DNA from: Acytostelium subglobosum LB1 | Lineage: Eukaryota > Evosea > Eumycetozoa > Acytosteliales > Acytosteliaceae | Assembly (NCBI RefSeq): GCF_000787575.1 | Contig: NW_012236528.1 | Location: 497,552 to 561,551 of the forward strand | Reading direction: 5' to 3' | Length of the DNA: 64,000 nucleotides | Shown: piece by piece, positions 21,266 through 32,809 of the stretch | Position numbering within the stretch: position 1 is the stretch's first letter | Layout of the letters: the number at the start of each line of letters is the position of its first letter | Notes under the pieces: model-generated | What the model was told of the DNA's origin: nothing | Database searches by the model: none | The model's input: the letters and a program-made list of their open reading frames with translations, nothing else | Position numbers and translations under genes: made by a program

Positions 21266-22192
21266 TTATTTGGGTATGACAGTGAATGGTGCATAGTCAG
21301 GATTGCACTTGTCCCATGCCTTGAGGACAGAGACTTCAGCGATTTGTTTGCATTTGGGATGTGCCTCAAGTGATTTGATCGCTCTTCGTTTGGTACATTC
21401 TGGCATATGATTGTAGATACCAGTGAAACCACGTCCAAACTCTTGTGAGAACTTGCAATCGCCACTCAGATTGGCAGCTCTAATCTCTGTACAGGCCACA
21501 TGAACACAATCATTTGGATCCAAATCATAACGACACGTGTCATAAGCATGTATCATTTCATGTACAATCGTATTCCTCAATGTCACCGAATATGTCTTTA
21601 CATTGTTACATATCAGCAACTATCATATCATTGATTGATTGATTGAATGATTGAGAGAAGGGATGGTTAGTGTTTGTCAAGGACGGAAGCATGCTGTTAG
21701 ATACACATACGCCTGTTCCAGCTTCGAAATAACCAAACGAAGGTTCATTGCATGGTATACACTTGATGATTGGAGGCAGACATCCTCGCTTGGTCATCTC
21801 CTTCATTATATATCTTAAAGTATCGTCTGTGCACAGGCAAGTATCGACGGTCACGGGTCAGCCAAACAATCAATCAATCAATCAATGAATTACTTACCCT
21901 CTTGTATAGTCTTGAGCACTACTCTCTCGCACTCTGTGTTGTTGGGCTCTACGAATACCTTTGGGTCTAGCATCTGTTTCTGACCCTCACTGATCGAATG
22001 TAACTTGATAGGTGGTTGTTGTGTATTTGTCATCATGCTACATTTATATTCATATCCATTGTTACTGTCTGTTGTGTCTGATGATGTGGATACTTGATCT
22101 ACTACTTTGGTGTCTACTATATTGCTGTTGTGGTTGTTGCTATTTCCGATGCTGTTGAACAACATCTGCTTTAAGTGTTGTGCTATTGTCAT
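21266..22192 (-). CDS. atp23: Mitochondrial inner-membrane metalloprotease Atp23
   Basis: Three exons (21898-22192, 21711-21826, 21266-21619) close to 254 residues. The peptidase M76 signature is complete: the metzincin-like HEMIH zinc motif at residues 157-161, AYDTCRYDLDPNDC, then CTEIRAANLSGDC and a Cys-rich C-terminus (twin Cys pairs typical of IMS import). Atp23 processes the precursor of F0-ATPase subunit 6 and assists ATP-synthase assembly in the intermembrane space. An N-terminal Asn/Ser/Asp-rich extension of about 75 residues is lineage-style padding. Its stop lies 22 bp from the orphan plus-strand exon. Confidence 0.92.
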
Positions 22193-22548
22193 TGTATAGT
22201 TGTAGTCGTAGTTGTATATATTATATCTCTCGATGAGATCTGATGACAGTGTGATGATGGAAAGAATTAAGTATCTCTTTCGTTCGTTTTTATCTCTTCA
22301 AGGGGTGCATGCTCAACTGATTGGCTTGGAAATGTCCAACTCGACAATGATCTAGGCTGACAGACATTGATGTGATCCAACAATCACATATTACTCACCA
22401 TCCAGTTTGCTAACAATCCAGGGAAGCTCAAATACAAACTCAATCAATCACAAACTCACTCACACATGCCAGGTCTATGTTTACACGATCGAACACATCA
22501 TATCCCATCAGATCACATTTGATTGAATGGTGATGATGGAGTGGAAGT
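22193..22548. other. Spacer between Atp23 and ribonucleotide reductase
   Basis: Upstream sequence of Atp23 joined to the 3' UTR of the reductase gene. No gene or structured element seen. Confidence 0.5.
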
Positions 22549-24774
22549 TTATGAAAGGTTCTCGGGCTCGTTGTTGGTTGGCGCTAGGTTGGTTTGGCAT
22601 GAGGTGGAGTCACAGAACTTGTCGGGAACAGGCTCGGCTGGTGCCACATTCTTGCTGAAACTGACGGATTGCAAATTAGCCGACATGCGCTCGTAGGTCT
22701 CCTTGTCGATCTCTTCATAAGGCATCTGAGCATAGGTCTGTTCGCCCTCTGATACAGGCAGGAAGCTGACACCCTTCAACTGATACTGGAAGTAGTCCAG
22801 TGCGTGCGGCAGTTGAACGCCCTCTGTCTTGGGGTTGAAGCTCACCGTGCAACTGACTTGGTTGTCGGCCCAATACTTCTGGAGGAAGGAGGCCAGCGAC
22901 AGCTGCTCCCACATTGTCAGCGACTTTGATTTCCTGATGCCCTTGCCCGCGTGAATCGGTATCTCCACGACCATGTTGTACTTGTTCTCCACGGCTGGCT
23001 CCACCTTGTAGCCGGCCTCTTGTAGGGGCTTGAGCAGTGGCGAGCCTTGCTGCAATCTAACTCTTCTAATATAGTACTCGCTGATTGGATAGTGCATGCC
23101 TGGTGTGGCGCCAGCCAGTAGCGACACTGTTCCACTTGGTTTGATTGATGTAGTCTTGATTGATTTGGGAATGGCCAGCCACTCTGAGTAATGATTATCA
23201 TACTCTTGGATGGCCTTGTAGCCCTCGGTCGACCATCGTTTCAGCTCGTTCAATCCCTTCTCTGTTATGAACTGAGCGATGCCACTCATTGAACAGCCAA
23301 TCCTACGATTCCTGAGCAGCACACGATTGGTGTCGGGCCACTGAGTCTTGCCCAGTGTCACGGTCTTGGCGTACAAGAAAGCGTACTTGAGCGTCTCGAG
23401 GTAGTCATCCAGACTCTTGTGATTGTTGGGGAATGTCTCGACGAGACAGCACACCTCGAACGACTCGAGCGTCTGTTCGAGACATGGGTTGCCGCCCACG
23501 GCCCTAAAGTCCTTGTTGTCGCCATCGACTGAGTCCATGCGACTGAATCGCTGCATGTTCTCCAGCCATGCAAAGCCAGGCTCACCATTGTCCAGCACGC
23601 GCTCCGAGATGTTGCTGTAGTCCATGCCCAGTGGGGCAAACACCGAGTTGTTGCTCGTCCACCCAAAGTCTGCTCGATGTGGGTTGACCTTGTAGTTCTT
23701 CAAGTTGATGTACTCCTCGCTGAACGGGTCGCCAAATGCAATCTCGGCAGTCTGTCTTGTGTTGGCCGAGACTACGCAACGACCAATGAGGTTCATCAGG
23801 TCGACGATGGTCGTCACGCTGATGGGCTTGTCCAGGTCCTTGTCCAATGACTCTGCGATCGACAGATGTAGCAGCTTGAGGGACTCTGGGCCAGAGCTCT
23901 GACCGCCAAAACCACGGATGGGCTCGCCAGCCTTTCTAATCATGTTGTAATCAAACTCGACCTTGGGTCGGTTCAGGAAGTAAGAGTCGAGTAGCATGCG
24001 CACAGAGTCGACCCAGCCCTCGCGACAGTCGGGTATAACGAATGTTGTTGTCTTATCGCGTTTTGGTCCCTTGACGACCATTGTACCTGCGCCCTTTGTG
24101 TCAAAGCCCACACCAACGCCCAGCATTGAGGCGTCCATCAAGAAGATGAACGGCTTGGATGGGAATCGTCTCATGTGCTCAGTGGACACAAAGGCGCAGT
24201 TGTTGAGCGCGGCGTACAGGCCACGCTCTTCTGTCAGCGGGCTGCCCATTGCCCACAGACCGCGACCGGGCGGCAGGAACTTCATCGTGAAGATGCGCTC
24301 GTACATGTTCTGCGCTGACTGCTGCGCGGTCGTTGAGTTCCAGATCAGTCCGTGTCGCTCGATCCACTGCTTCTGCATGTTGAACGTGCCGTTGACGACG
24401 CGCTCCACAGTCTCGAACCATTGCTCATTGTTTCCATCGGCCTTGAGACGCGAGTATGTGCGGCGATAGACCAACTCGCCCAGCACGCCAAAGCCAAATG
24501 GTGCAGCGCGCTCTCTGTACTGCTCAACGAATGTTCTCGACAGTTTGAACTTGCGCTCTGGCTTGATCTCATCGTAGAGGAATGGTGTTGGCTCGTGTGG
24601 CACATCAGGTGCCGAGTCGCCATTTGTATTGGTGTTGGGTACGGCAGTAGTTGTGAATCGTCTCAATGTTGAGCCCAATCTCAATGTTGATACTGCTGTT
24701 ACACAAGATGCTGTTGTCGTTGATCGCAATGTATTGACTGCTGATGCACCTCCCCTCAGATGTAATGAGGACAA
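22549..24774 (-). CDS. rtpR: Adenosylcobalamin-dependent (class II) ribonucleoside-triphosphate reductase
   Basis: Intronless gene for 741 residues, matching the monomeric Lactobacillus leichmannii-type enzyme that reduces NTPs to dNTPs using coenzyme B12. Key residues are present: NNC at Cys193 and VCC at Cys442 as the redox pair, Cys431 and Glu433 in NPCLEQ as the thiyl-radical cysteine and active-site acid, the KPSGTVSLLAGATPGMH phosphate-binding loop, and the C-terminal swinging pair Cys721-x4-Cys726. Compared with the bacterial protein it has an extra leader: residues 1-55 are rich in Ser, Thr, Leu and Arg with no acidic residue until about 50, which looks like a mitochondrial targeting peptide. 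G+C is high throughout. Confidence 0.94.
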   Translation of the reverse strand: MSSLHLRGGASAVNTLRSTTTASCVTAVSTLRLGSTLRRFTTTAVPNTNTNGDSAPDVPHEPTPFLYDEIKPERKFKLSRTFVEQYRERAAPFGFGVLGELVYRRTYSRLKADGNNEQWFETVERVVNGTFNMQKQWIERHGLIWNSTTAQQSAQNMYERIFTMKFLPPGRGLWAMGSPLTEERGLYAALNNCAFVSTEHMRRFPSKPFIFLMDASMLGVGVGFDTKGAGTMVVKGPKRDKTTTFVIPDCREGWVDSVRMLLDSYFLNRPKVEFDYNMIRKAGEPIRGFGGQSSGPESLKLLHLSIAESLDKDLDKPISVTTIVDLMNLIGRCVVSANTRQTAEIAFGDPFSEEYINLKNYKVNPHRADFGWTSNNSVFAPLGMDYSNISERVLDNGEPGFAWLENMQRFSRMDSVDGDNKDFRAVGGNPCLEQTLESFEVCCLVETFPNNHKSLDDYLETLKYAFLYAKTVTLGKTQWPDTNRVLLRNRRIGCSMSGIAQFITEKGLNELKRWSTEGYKAIQEYDNHYSEWLAIPKSIKTTSIKPSGTVSLLAGATPGMHYPISEYYIRRVRLQQGSPLLKPLQEAGYKVEPAVENKYNMVVEIPIHAGKGIRKSKSLTMWEQLSLASFLQKYWADNQVSCTVSFNPKTEGVQLPHALDYFQYQLKGVSFLPVSEGEQTYAQMPYEEIDKETYERMSANLQSVSFSKNVAPAEPVPDKFCDSTSCQTNLAPTNNEPENLS

Positions 24775-26191
24775 CAGTGGTTGCTATTGAATGGTTGGTA
24801 TGTCAAGAGAATGAGCACAAGTTTGATTGATTGATCGATTGAATCGCGTGTCATATGTAATGGTACTGACCCTAAACGAACGAGCTATTGAGTTGCTGAG
24901 CATCATTATAAACGTGTAAACGTGTCACACCTGTACATATAGGAATGAATGAATGAATGAACTTGAGTGTGTTGTTGAACTCAGATGATAATAAAACTTG
25001 ATAAACATGGGACAGACCTCAATGAATGAATGAATGAGTAATGATGAGGTGGTTATGTTAGGGGGTCGGAACCATGCCTACACGACTACAATCGTCTTGA
25101 TTGCAATTTTGATTGAATCTTAACATAATCAAGATAAATGTAACTGTTTGAACATAATATTATAGTGACAGTTGACAAAGTATAATGTCGTCCACTACAA
25201 TAACGAGTCAAGGACAATGAATGAATGACATTCTTTCTTTATGGCAAACCAAACCCGACTTATGTCCGACACTTACCAAAATAGGGTTCCAATCTTGTTG
25301 TGCTGTCAATGTGGACACTGATCGATATCCCCACAAGCATTCAATGTTGCTGTGTTTATGACAATGAATGAAAGAATGAATGTGGTTGTATTGTTACTAT
25401 TCGAAATTTCAGAGGTAGCAAACATTACTAAGTTGGGTGCTTTTGTGTTGACAAGTCCCACGAGGACTACCACACTTCTTTAAAGATCAATCCATAAACA
25501 CACCACTCTGTTGTCATCGATTACTACATGAATGATATCATATTAATGGGGTTTTTATTTAATTTAATTTAATATAAAGTTATTGTTGTTTGGGAGATCC
25601 TAGGATGGGTGGGGAAAAAAGGTCAGGGTCTCAACAACATCAAGAACAACATTTAATTTATTAATCTTAATCTTATTCAGTCTACATACACAAGTCATAA
25701 AGTGTACAACAACAACAAACACTGTCGTCTTTTTTGAAATTGAACACAAGTGTCTTTAAACTTCATCATCAACTAACATTAACATCATCGTAAGTGATTA
25801 TCATCCACACCACTTCACTCACTCACACACACACAACATCGAGGGTATTGTTGACCCAACCCCAGGGGACGTGAGTGCTCCAGCCCTCAACTCGAGTGAA
25901 GAGATCCACCCACACACCCACATACACACTATATCTCTCACTCTCTCTTGCGCTCTCACTCTTTGCAGCCAATCATTCATTCCCTCGCACTCCTTCCTCA
26001 ACCTCATTCATTCATTCATTTACAAGCAGTTGAGCAGTTGAGCTTTATAACAACAAATACATACATATACATATATTAAAACAATACAAATATATTAACT
26101 CCCTCCATCCATCAATCCTTCAATTCAATCATTCAATTTGGAAATTGGAATACTATAATAATTAATAATAATAATATAGGAAATATAGAGA
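24775..26191. other. 1.4 kb divergent spacer: reductase and ornithine aminotransferase promoters
   Basis: Repeat-rich (GAATGA arrays at 24945-24960 and 25023-25040), with a GC-richer patch at 25845-25990 that shows no convincing frame. No RNA gene recognised. Confidence 0.45.
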
Positions 26192-27636
26192 ATGGACGGT
26201 CCATTTGCTCAAACTAATATACAATCACCGCCACCAGCTACCTCACACGAGATGAGGGAGAAGGATGCCGCTGCACACCAGGAGCAGTCGTCATCGACAC
26301 CAGAGTATCACTCAGAGGAGTTGATCAAGATGGAGTCGGACTATGCTGCCCACACCTACCACCCCCTACCCGTCGTGTTTAGACGGGCCAACGGCGTGTT
26401 TGTCTACGACATGGAGGACAAGCGCTACTTTGACTTCCTGAGCTCATACTCGGCCGTCAACCAAGGCCACAGCCACCCCAAGATCGTCGCTGCACTCGTC
26501 GACCAGGCCCAGAAGTGTGCTCTCAGCTCGAGAGCCTTCTACAACGAGATGTTCCCTCAGTACGCCAAGTACATCACAGAGTACTTTGGCTACGAGATGG
26601 TTCTCCCCATGAACACTGGTGCCGAGGCTGTCGAGACAGCCATCAAGTTGGCACGTCGTTGGGGATATGTACATGTAAGTACAACGAACGATCAATCATA
26701 CCGATATACGTTAGGTACTAACATCCTTCACTTCACATACAATGTAAACAGAAAAAGATACCAGTTAACGAGGCAGTTATCATCTGCTGCCGTGGATGTT
26801 TCCACGGAAGAACGATTGGAGTCATATCATTGAGTGATGACCCATCATCATACTCGAACTTTGGTCCACTGCTGAGTGGATTCGTCAAGATCGACTATAA
26901 CAACACAGACCAACTCGAGGAAGCCATCCAGAAGTATGGCGACCGTGTTTGTGGTTTCATCGCCGAGCCAATCCAAGGTGAGGCTGGTGTCGTCATCCCA
27001 TTCGAGGGATACTTGAAGAAGTGCCAAGAGATCTGTCAGCAGAACAACGTTCTGTTCATTGCCGACGAGATCCAGACTGGACTGTGCCGCACTGGTCGCA
27101 TGTTGGCCTGTGATTGGGAGGATGTCAAGCCAGACGTCCTGCTGCTGGGCAAGGCCATCTCTGGTGGTCTGCTCCCAGTCTCTGCCGTCCTCTCTTCAAA
27201 GGAGGTGATGCTCACCATCAAGCCTGGCGAGCATGGAAGTACCTATGGAGGCAACCCCCTGGCCTCCGCCGTGGCCATGGCCGCACTGGCTGTGCTCCGT
27301 GACGAGAACCTCGCCGAGAACTCCAACCAGCTGGGCGAGCACTTTAGAAACCAGATCAAGAACATCCCATGTCCTTTGATCCAAGAGGTCAGAGGCAAGG
27401 GTCTGCTCAACGCCATCATCATCGATCCAAACGCAACCATCTCTGCCTGGGACATCTGTCTAATGTTTGCCAACAAGGGATTGTTGGCCAAGCCCACCCA
27501 TGAGAACATCATTCGTTTGGCTCCACCATTGTCAATCACAATGTCACAGCTCGAGGAATGCATTGAGATCATTCGTCAGGTGTTTGCAGACACCGCAACG
27601 ATCAATCCAAAGGACATCCCCGGAAGAGACAAGTAA
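26192..27636 (+). CDS. oatA: Ornithine aminotransferase
   Basis: Two exons (26192-26674, 26752-27636) close to 455 residues. Class-III PLP aminotransferase landmarks: [79 protein letters not shown] and the Schiff-base lysine in [10 protein letters not shown] near residue 294. [17 protein letters not shown] completes the family signature. It converts ornithine and 2-oxoglutarate to glutamate semialdehyde and glutamate. The first 40 residues are Pro/Gln/Ser-rich with acidic residues, not a clear mitochondrial leader, so a cytosolic enzyme is possible. AATAAATAAA follows at about 27753. Confidence 0.95.
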
Positions 27637-27957
27637 TAACCTTTACTTGGCCACCTCTTTCTTTCCCTCTCTCCCTTGGCCATCATCAACACCTACGTTG
27701 ATTGTTCGTTTATCTAATCAATGTAGTTGTTGTCCCTCCAACAACAGGACTCAATAAATAAAGAAATGTTGTTCACTCCATCAATCAATCAATGTACTCT
27801 TGTGTCCAAGGACTTGGGAATAGTGGAATGGAACGTCGCGACATCTATGCTACTGCTGCCCAATGATGATAGATAACCCCTTTGACACTACTTGTTCTTG
27901 CTATTCCATATGACAATTTATTAACTGACAGGCAAACTAACTAACTAACTAGACAGT
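27637..27957. other. Convergent 3' spacer between OAT and L23a
   Basis: Contains the OAT polyadenylation signal near 27753, and otherwise short AACT repeats (27930-27950). No gene seen. Confidence 0.5.
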
Positions 27958-28965
27958 TTAGATCAAACCAATCTTGTTGGCAACATCGGCAGCGTCGTGA
28001 GCTGGGTCCAAGGTGACAAAAGCCTTCTTCTCTCCGAGTGGGGTGATGACGGTGTTGACGCGAGCGACGTCGACCTCGTACATCTTCTTGACGGCCTGGG
28101 CGATCTGGTACTTGTTGGAGAACATGTCGACCATGAAAGTGATTGTGTTGTTGGCCTCAATCTGCTTGGTGGCAGACTCTGTGGTCAGAGGTGCCTTCAA
28201 GACTCTGAATTGATCCATCTTGGAAGCTCTCTTGACAGAGTTTCTTGGGTAGAGTGGGCTCTTGGCCAAGTGGAGGGTCTTGGGGCGTCTGTTGATTGGT
28301 GTGTTCGTAAAGTAATATGTTGTCAGCTATATGTTCAATCGATGATCGTGTCGTGTCACACGTCGTTGACGCGTTGAATGATCCATGTATCCCTCTCTCA
28401 ATCTCTTTTCATCACTCATCATTCATTCGTTCATTCGTTCGTTCGTTTTTTGCTCGTCCTTAGTTCGCTTGATGATTGTTTCGCCTCAATATCCGTTGTC
28501 ATCCAAAGTGTAACCTGTATCCAATATAGCCAATATGTTTGCTCTTGTGTCCAATCGAAGAGAGATAGAGTGTATCGATCTGTGTCAAAAACCTACCGGA
28601 AGATGACCTTAGTTCTGATCTTGCGAGCAGTCTTCTTCATGGTTCCCTTCTTGACAGCAGCGGCAGCGGTGGCGGCCTTCTCCTTCTTGGCACCAGCTGG
28701 ACCGGTGATGACAGTCTTCTGTCCGGACTTGACAGAGAGATCCTGCTTCAAAGTGTTTCCTGTTTTGTTTGTATCGATTGAATGATTGTTAACATCTTCG
28801 TCATTGATCATCCATATGGATGGTTGTCGGTCATCATGATCCTGATCATCATCATTATCATCGCATTGTTGATATCCCTGTGTTTGAAACCTGGATGTTC
28901 ATGATATGACATATCCTCTCCTCTCCAATTCGACAATAGATAGATAGATTACCCTTCTTAGACAT
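27958..28965 (-). CDS. rpl23a: Ribosomal protein L23a (uL23)
   Basis: Three exons (28953-28965, 28597-28759, 27958-28288) close to 168 residues. The first exon encodes only MSKK. The N-terminal extension is Lys/Ala-rich ([17 protein letters not shown]), followed by the uL23 core: [58 protein letters not shown] and [20 protein letters not shown] at the C-terminus. It is a large-subunit protein at the polypeptide exit tunnel and an SRP docking site. The introns are long for this window (about 308 and 193 bp). Confidence 0.95.
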
Positions 28966-29492
28966 TGTTATATGGATTCTGGAACGTAAGATGCTAGAAT
29001 TGTGTCAAGCGTGATCTGATATCAATGTCAACTCGCGACGATGGGAGGTACTCGCTCGACCTCCTGTCTCCCACACCTTCTTCCAACAACCTCAAACTAA
29101 ATTAAAAATTAAAACAAATCAAAAAAACAAATGGGGTTCTTTTTTCTTGAAGTTCGTTCATTCATTATATCGTGATAGATGTTGATTTGATTGATTGGTT
29201 GTGATGGATCAATCATAAGACCGGTATAGATAACGATATGTTATACCAATACTATTGAGACATATTTATTACCTTAATGTCCGGGATAGAATCATTCATC
29301 GATTCTATCATTCAAACAAAACATTGTATTCCTTGAATTATTTATAAATTGAACCTTTGGTGAAGGTGGTTCTCTGACTCATAAGGGTCACCACTTCATC
29401 TTTGATCATTCATTCATTAATTCCACAAGAGTACATATACATATTACATATACATTTACACTTATACATACATTTATCATATATAACGAACA
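28966..29492. other. Divergent spacer between L23a and four-TM protein
   Basis: AT-rich spacer with both promoters. No ORF of coding quality and no RNA gene recognised. Confidence 0.5.
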
Positions 29493-30192
29493 ATGAGAAG
29501 ACAGAATAGACCAGAGTTGGATGGTGAATACTTGGATGAAGATGGTCAGTGAAACAAGTTATTGAAGCGCTCAAAGCTAACTCTATCACATTGTTACTCA
29601 TACTCATACTCACATTGTTGCTCCACAACAAACAGAACAAAAGGACTTAATATCATCATTGCTAGAGAAGGACAAGAACATTAATATATTCTACTTGGTA
29701 TGATGATGTTGATGTTGATGATTAAGAGACATGCTTGCTAATGAGCTAACATATTCATGAGTGTAGAAAGTGATCAGTGTCATTGGATTCGTATGTGGAT
29801 CACTCAAGTTCTTGGTTGCTATACTGCCATTCAATGTACTGCCATTTGAGAATGAGGCACATAATATATTGCGAATGTACTTTTCTGGTCTTGGAATGTT
29901 CTGGCTGGAATGGATGTCGGCATCGTCATTCATTGCCGGCGGCATTGCCATGTATCCAAACATTGTCAAAGGCTTCATCAAGCGATGGATCATGCTCGTC
30001 AGCACCATCACCACATTCATCGGCTCCTTTGTGCTCTTCTTCATCACGGGCTCATTGATGACCTCACTCTGGACACTTGGCGTCAACAGCATCTTCCTTG
30101 TACTCTGTATCTATGTCAACACAATCACTAGCAACACTCAGAGTGACATTGCATCTCTAAACAAGTACACCTACAGTCATAAGAAGGTGTAA
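29493..30192 (+). CDS. Four-TM membrane protein of unknown function
   Basis: Three exons (29493-29544, 29636-29697, 29767-30192) close to 179 residues. A charged N-terminus (residues 1-38, MRRQNRPELDGEYLDEDEQK) precedes about four hydrophobic helices (VISVIGFVCGSLKFLVAILP first, LGVNSIFLVLCIYVNTI last) and a short polar tail. Hydrophobic spacing is regular, but no family motif is recognised. The gene is convergent with the P2X receptor (stop codons about 160 bp apart). Confidence 0.7.
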
Positions 30193-30352
30193 TTCATTTA
30201 CAACATCAAGCAATACACAATACAACACAAAGATATATCTTTCGATCGATCGAGAAGTCATCAGGCTAAGCTAGGCAAGGCATTGTCGCATCTTGACTGC
30301 CTGTCTTGCCTTGCTTTGCTACTTTCATTGTGTTCTAAAGATTGGCGTGGAT

Positions 30353-31813
30353 CTAGACGCTGTCGGATGATGAGGCATCATTGATGAGAGGCCTCCTCTC
30401 ACCTGCCTCGGGGCTCTCGGGGCCTTCTGCAACCTCGACATTCTCATACTTCCACTTTGAATAGACACGCTTCTGAGGCAGCAATCGCACTGCCAAGATG
30501 TCAACGATCACAGTAGACACTGTTACCAATCCAATACCAGATACAAACTATGTTTGATTGATTGATTGATGGATGCGGGAGTGAGTCCAAATGAGCAACT
30601 TCCAAAGGAATTGATTGACTAACTTACCGTAAGCAACATCACTTGGAAGTCAAACTGACCAATCTCGCCAGTTTGGATGAAGAGGATTTTGATGCCATGA
30701 CGATCAAAGACGTAGCGATGGTTGACATCGGTGGTGTAGATGGGCTCCTCCACTTTGAACTTGGCATCCTTGATCAGTTTGAACTCATAGGAGTATCTAT
30801 ACTTGTTGGTGTTGTACGTGTACGTGTTTGAATACGTGATGAAGCACAATATAATGATACCATCATCACGAATGCTCCTTGATGTGTTGCTCATACTTGG
30901 TGCATCCAAGCTCTGCAGTCCTGCTGCAGCCATGATCGTACCCAATGTCAATATATCATACTCATTCTCGATTCCAACGATGTTTGGTGGCTATGTATGA
31001 GTGAGGCCTGTTAGTGTCGTTCTCTCATTCATTCGATCAATCAATCAATCGACCAAACATACTCCTGGTATCCATTTGTGACCTGATGAGTTCCTGAGTA
31101 GACCTGGCAACTGCCTGGCATTGTATTGGATGCCAAGGTCGGGAGCAGAGATCGTGTGATCGAGCATTAGAGTGAAGTTACTGATGTCGGCCACGTAGAA
31201 TGATGATGTGTTGGAAGTGACGTATACGCAGTCTGGACTGCTGAGTGAGCATCCATTGTCAGTGTCCTGTGTCTCAGTGGTGACTCGCGTCGAAATAAAG
31301 ATTGAGTTGTCCGCTGTCGGAGGATACACTGCCAGTAGTTCATCCCAATACTCGCAAGGCAATGTCGGATATCCATTATAAGTAGAATTTCCAGATGATA
31401 GACAATACTGTGGAGTAGGATTCCTGTAATCTGGCTACATTGATTGAGTGAATGGATGAATGAGTGAGTGAGTGATCCAGCCAGACAACCAGTCGTCTGC
31501 CCAGCATGACATACCGCCATCAAACTTGTCCTGATCGAACCAATTGGAGTCTCCAGTGCCAGGTATCGCTTCTCAAGTACGACAGTGAATACAATGATAT
31601 ATACAACAATGGCAGCCATGAATAAGTAGTGAAGGAATGCCAATCGCTTGTCGCGTATATTCACAACCTTGACTGTCTGTTGGGTGTTTGGTTAAGATAG
31701 GTGTAAGTATAGGGCAAGCTTAGAGTCAAGTGCAGGGTTAACATACCTGGTAAGACAGAACATTGTCTTTGGTTGGTCAATAATGTAATGTAATGTAATG
31801 AATGAGCTGTTAG

Positions 31814-31862
<49 letters not shown>

Positions 31863-31900
31863 CTGTGATGATACATACTCCAATCAATATTGATAGCCAT
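30353..31900 (-). CDS. p2x: P2X ATP-gated cation channel
   Basis: Six exons (31879-31900, 31747-31766, 31515-31676, 31063-31434, 30628-30990, 30353-30547) close to 377 residues, including a 20-base exon 2. The topology is that of P2X: a short cytosolic N-terminus with the conserved Y-x-T-x-K motif (residues 13-17), TM1 at about 27-47, a 265-residue ectodomain with Cys residues, then GIKILFIQTGEIGQFDF leading into TM2 at about 314-335 (FVSGIGLVTVSTVIVDILA). The tail is acidic. In Dictyostelium, P2X receptors sit on the contractile vacuole with the ATP site facing the lumen; location here is inferred. Confidence 0.9.
31814..31862. repeat. (GATT)n microsatellite in P2X intron 1
   Basis: About eleven uninterrupted tetranucleotide units, read as AATC repeats on the P2X transcript. 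It is the longest clean example of the AATC-type repeats that fill introns and leaders throughout the window. Confidence 0.9.
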
Positions 31901-32242
31901 ATCTGATTGAATCAAGTGAAATATATAATACAAATAAAAGATAGATAGAATAATCAATGAATGAATGAATGAATGAATGAATGAATGGATGAATGAATGA
32001 TTGGTTGATGGGTGTTGCTCTACAGCGAATCAATCAACAAGCTTTTGTGTGTGCAAAATTGATTACCACTCCGAAGTGTCCAACCACACATCGCAAAGAC
32101 TGTTGTCGGCCCCAACAATCGGATATTTGGTCTTGGACAAGACTTGTCCTTTCTTTTAATTATGCGATTGAACAGGACACAAGTTCATCAATAAATGGTA
32201 ATGATTGATATCCGCCAAACATCTATATTTCAACAACAAGAT
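31901..32242. other. Spacer between P2X promoter and small TM gene
   Basis: Begins with a (GAAT)n microsatellite (31954-31995) and is otherwise unremarkable. A weak GC-richer patch near 32030-32160 has no supported frame. Confidence 0.45.
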
Positions 32243-32579
32243 TTAATTCGTCTTGGTCTTCTTATTCGAACTTGATGAAGACTTGCTACCACTATTCTTG
32301 TTTGACTTGGTCGATGGTTGCTCTCCTCTGCCACCCTGTTGTAATTCAAGGTATGAGTAAGTGTATAACATAACATGACATGACATGCATGACACTTACA
32401 GTGAATATTAATAAAGCCATCATAAAGATTAATAGAACAACAGCTACTATGATGGCCACAGAAATGAAGATGCTGTAATCTCTAAGTTCAATTGGTAATG
32501 ATTGGAATAGATATGTAGAGAATGAATTCTGCATTCTCTTCAATGCTGTATTACGTATATTGGTATATGACACTGGCAT
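32243..32579 (-). CDS. Small single-TM protein, 90 residues
   Basis: Two exons (32400-32579, 32243-32335) close exactly in frame. About 38 residues (MPVSYTNIRNTALKRMQNSF at the start) precede one strongly hydrophobic helix (IFISVAIIVAVVLLIFMMAL). A short hydrophilic tail rich in Ser, Lys, Gly and Asn follows, ending KKTKTN. This resembles a tail-facing-cytosol single-span protein with a basic C-terminus. No family is recognised. It is divergent with Rpb10, with 230 bp between start codons. Confidence 0.65.
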
Positions 32580-32809
32580 GTTGTTTATAATGTACAAATA
32601 GGTAAACTAGTATAAGTGTTTGTGAATGAATGAATGAATGATGACTACAATGCTGTGCGTCTTTGACGACCAAATTACTAAACAAAAATGAAATGAATGA
32701 AGCTTGAGCGACGAGCACACACCTGACGATCATTCATTCGAGTCTTTGTTTGAAACACACAACACATTAAAGAGATAATACTCACTCATTATTTAATTAA
32801 AGATATAGA

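Noticed and set aside
31814-31862. Regular tetranucleotide arrays considered as a CRISPR-like or structured repeat array
   Set aside because: Unit length is four bases with no spacers; they are simple microsatellites.
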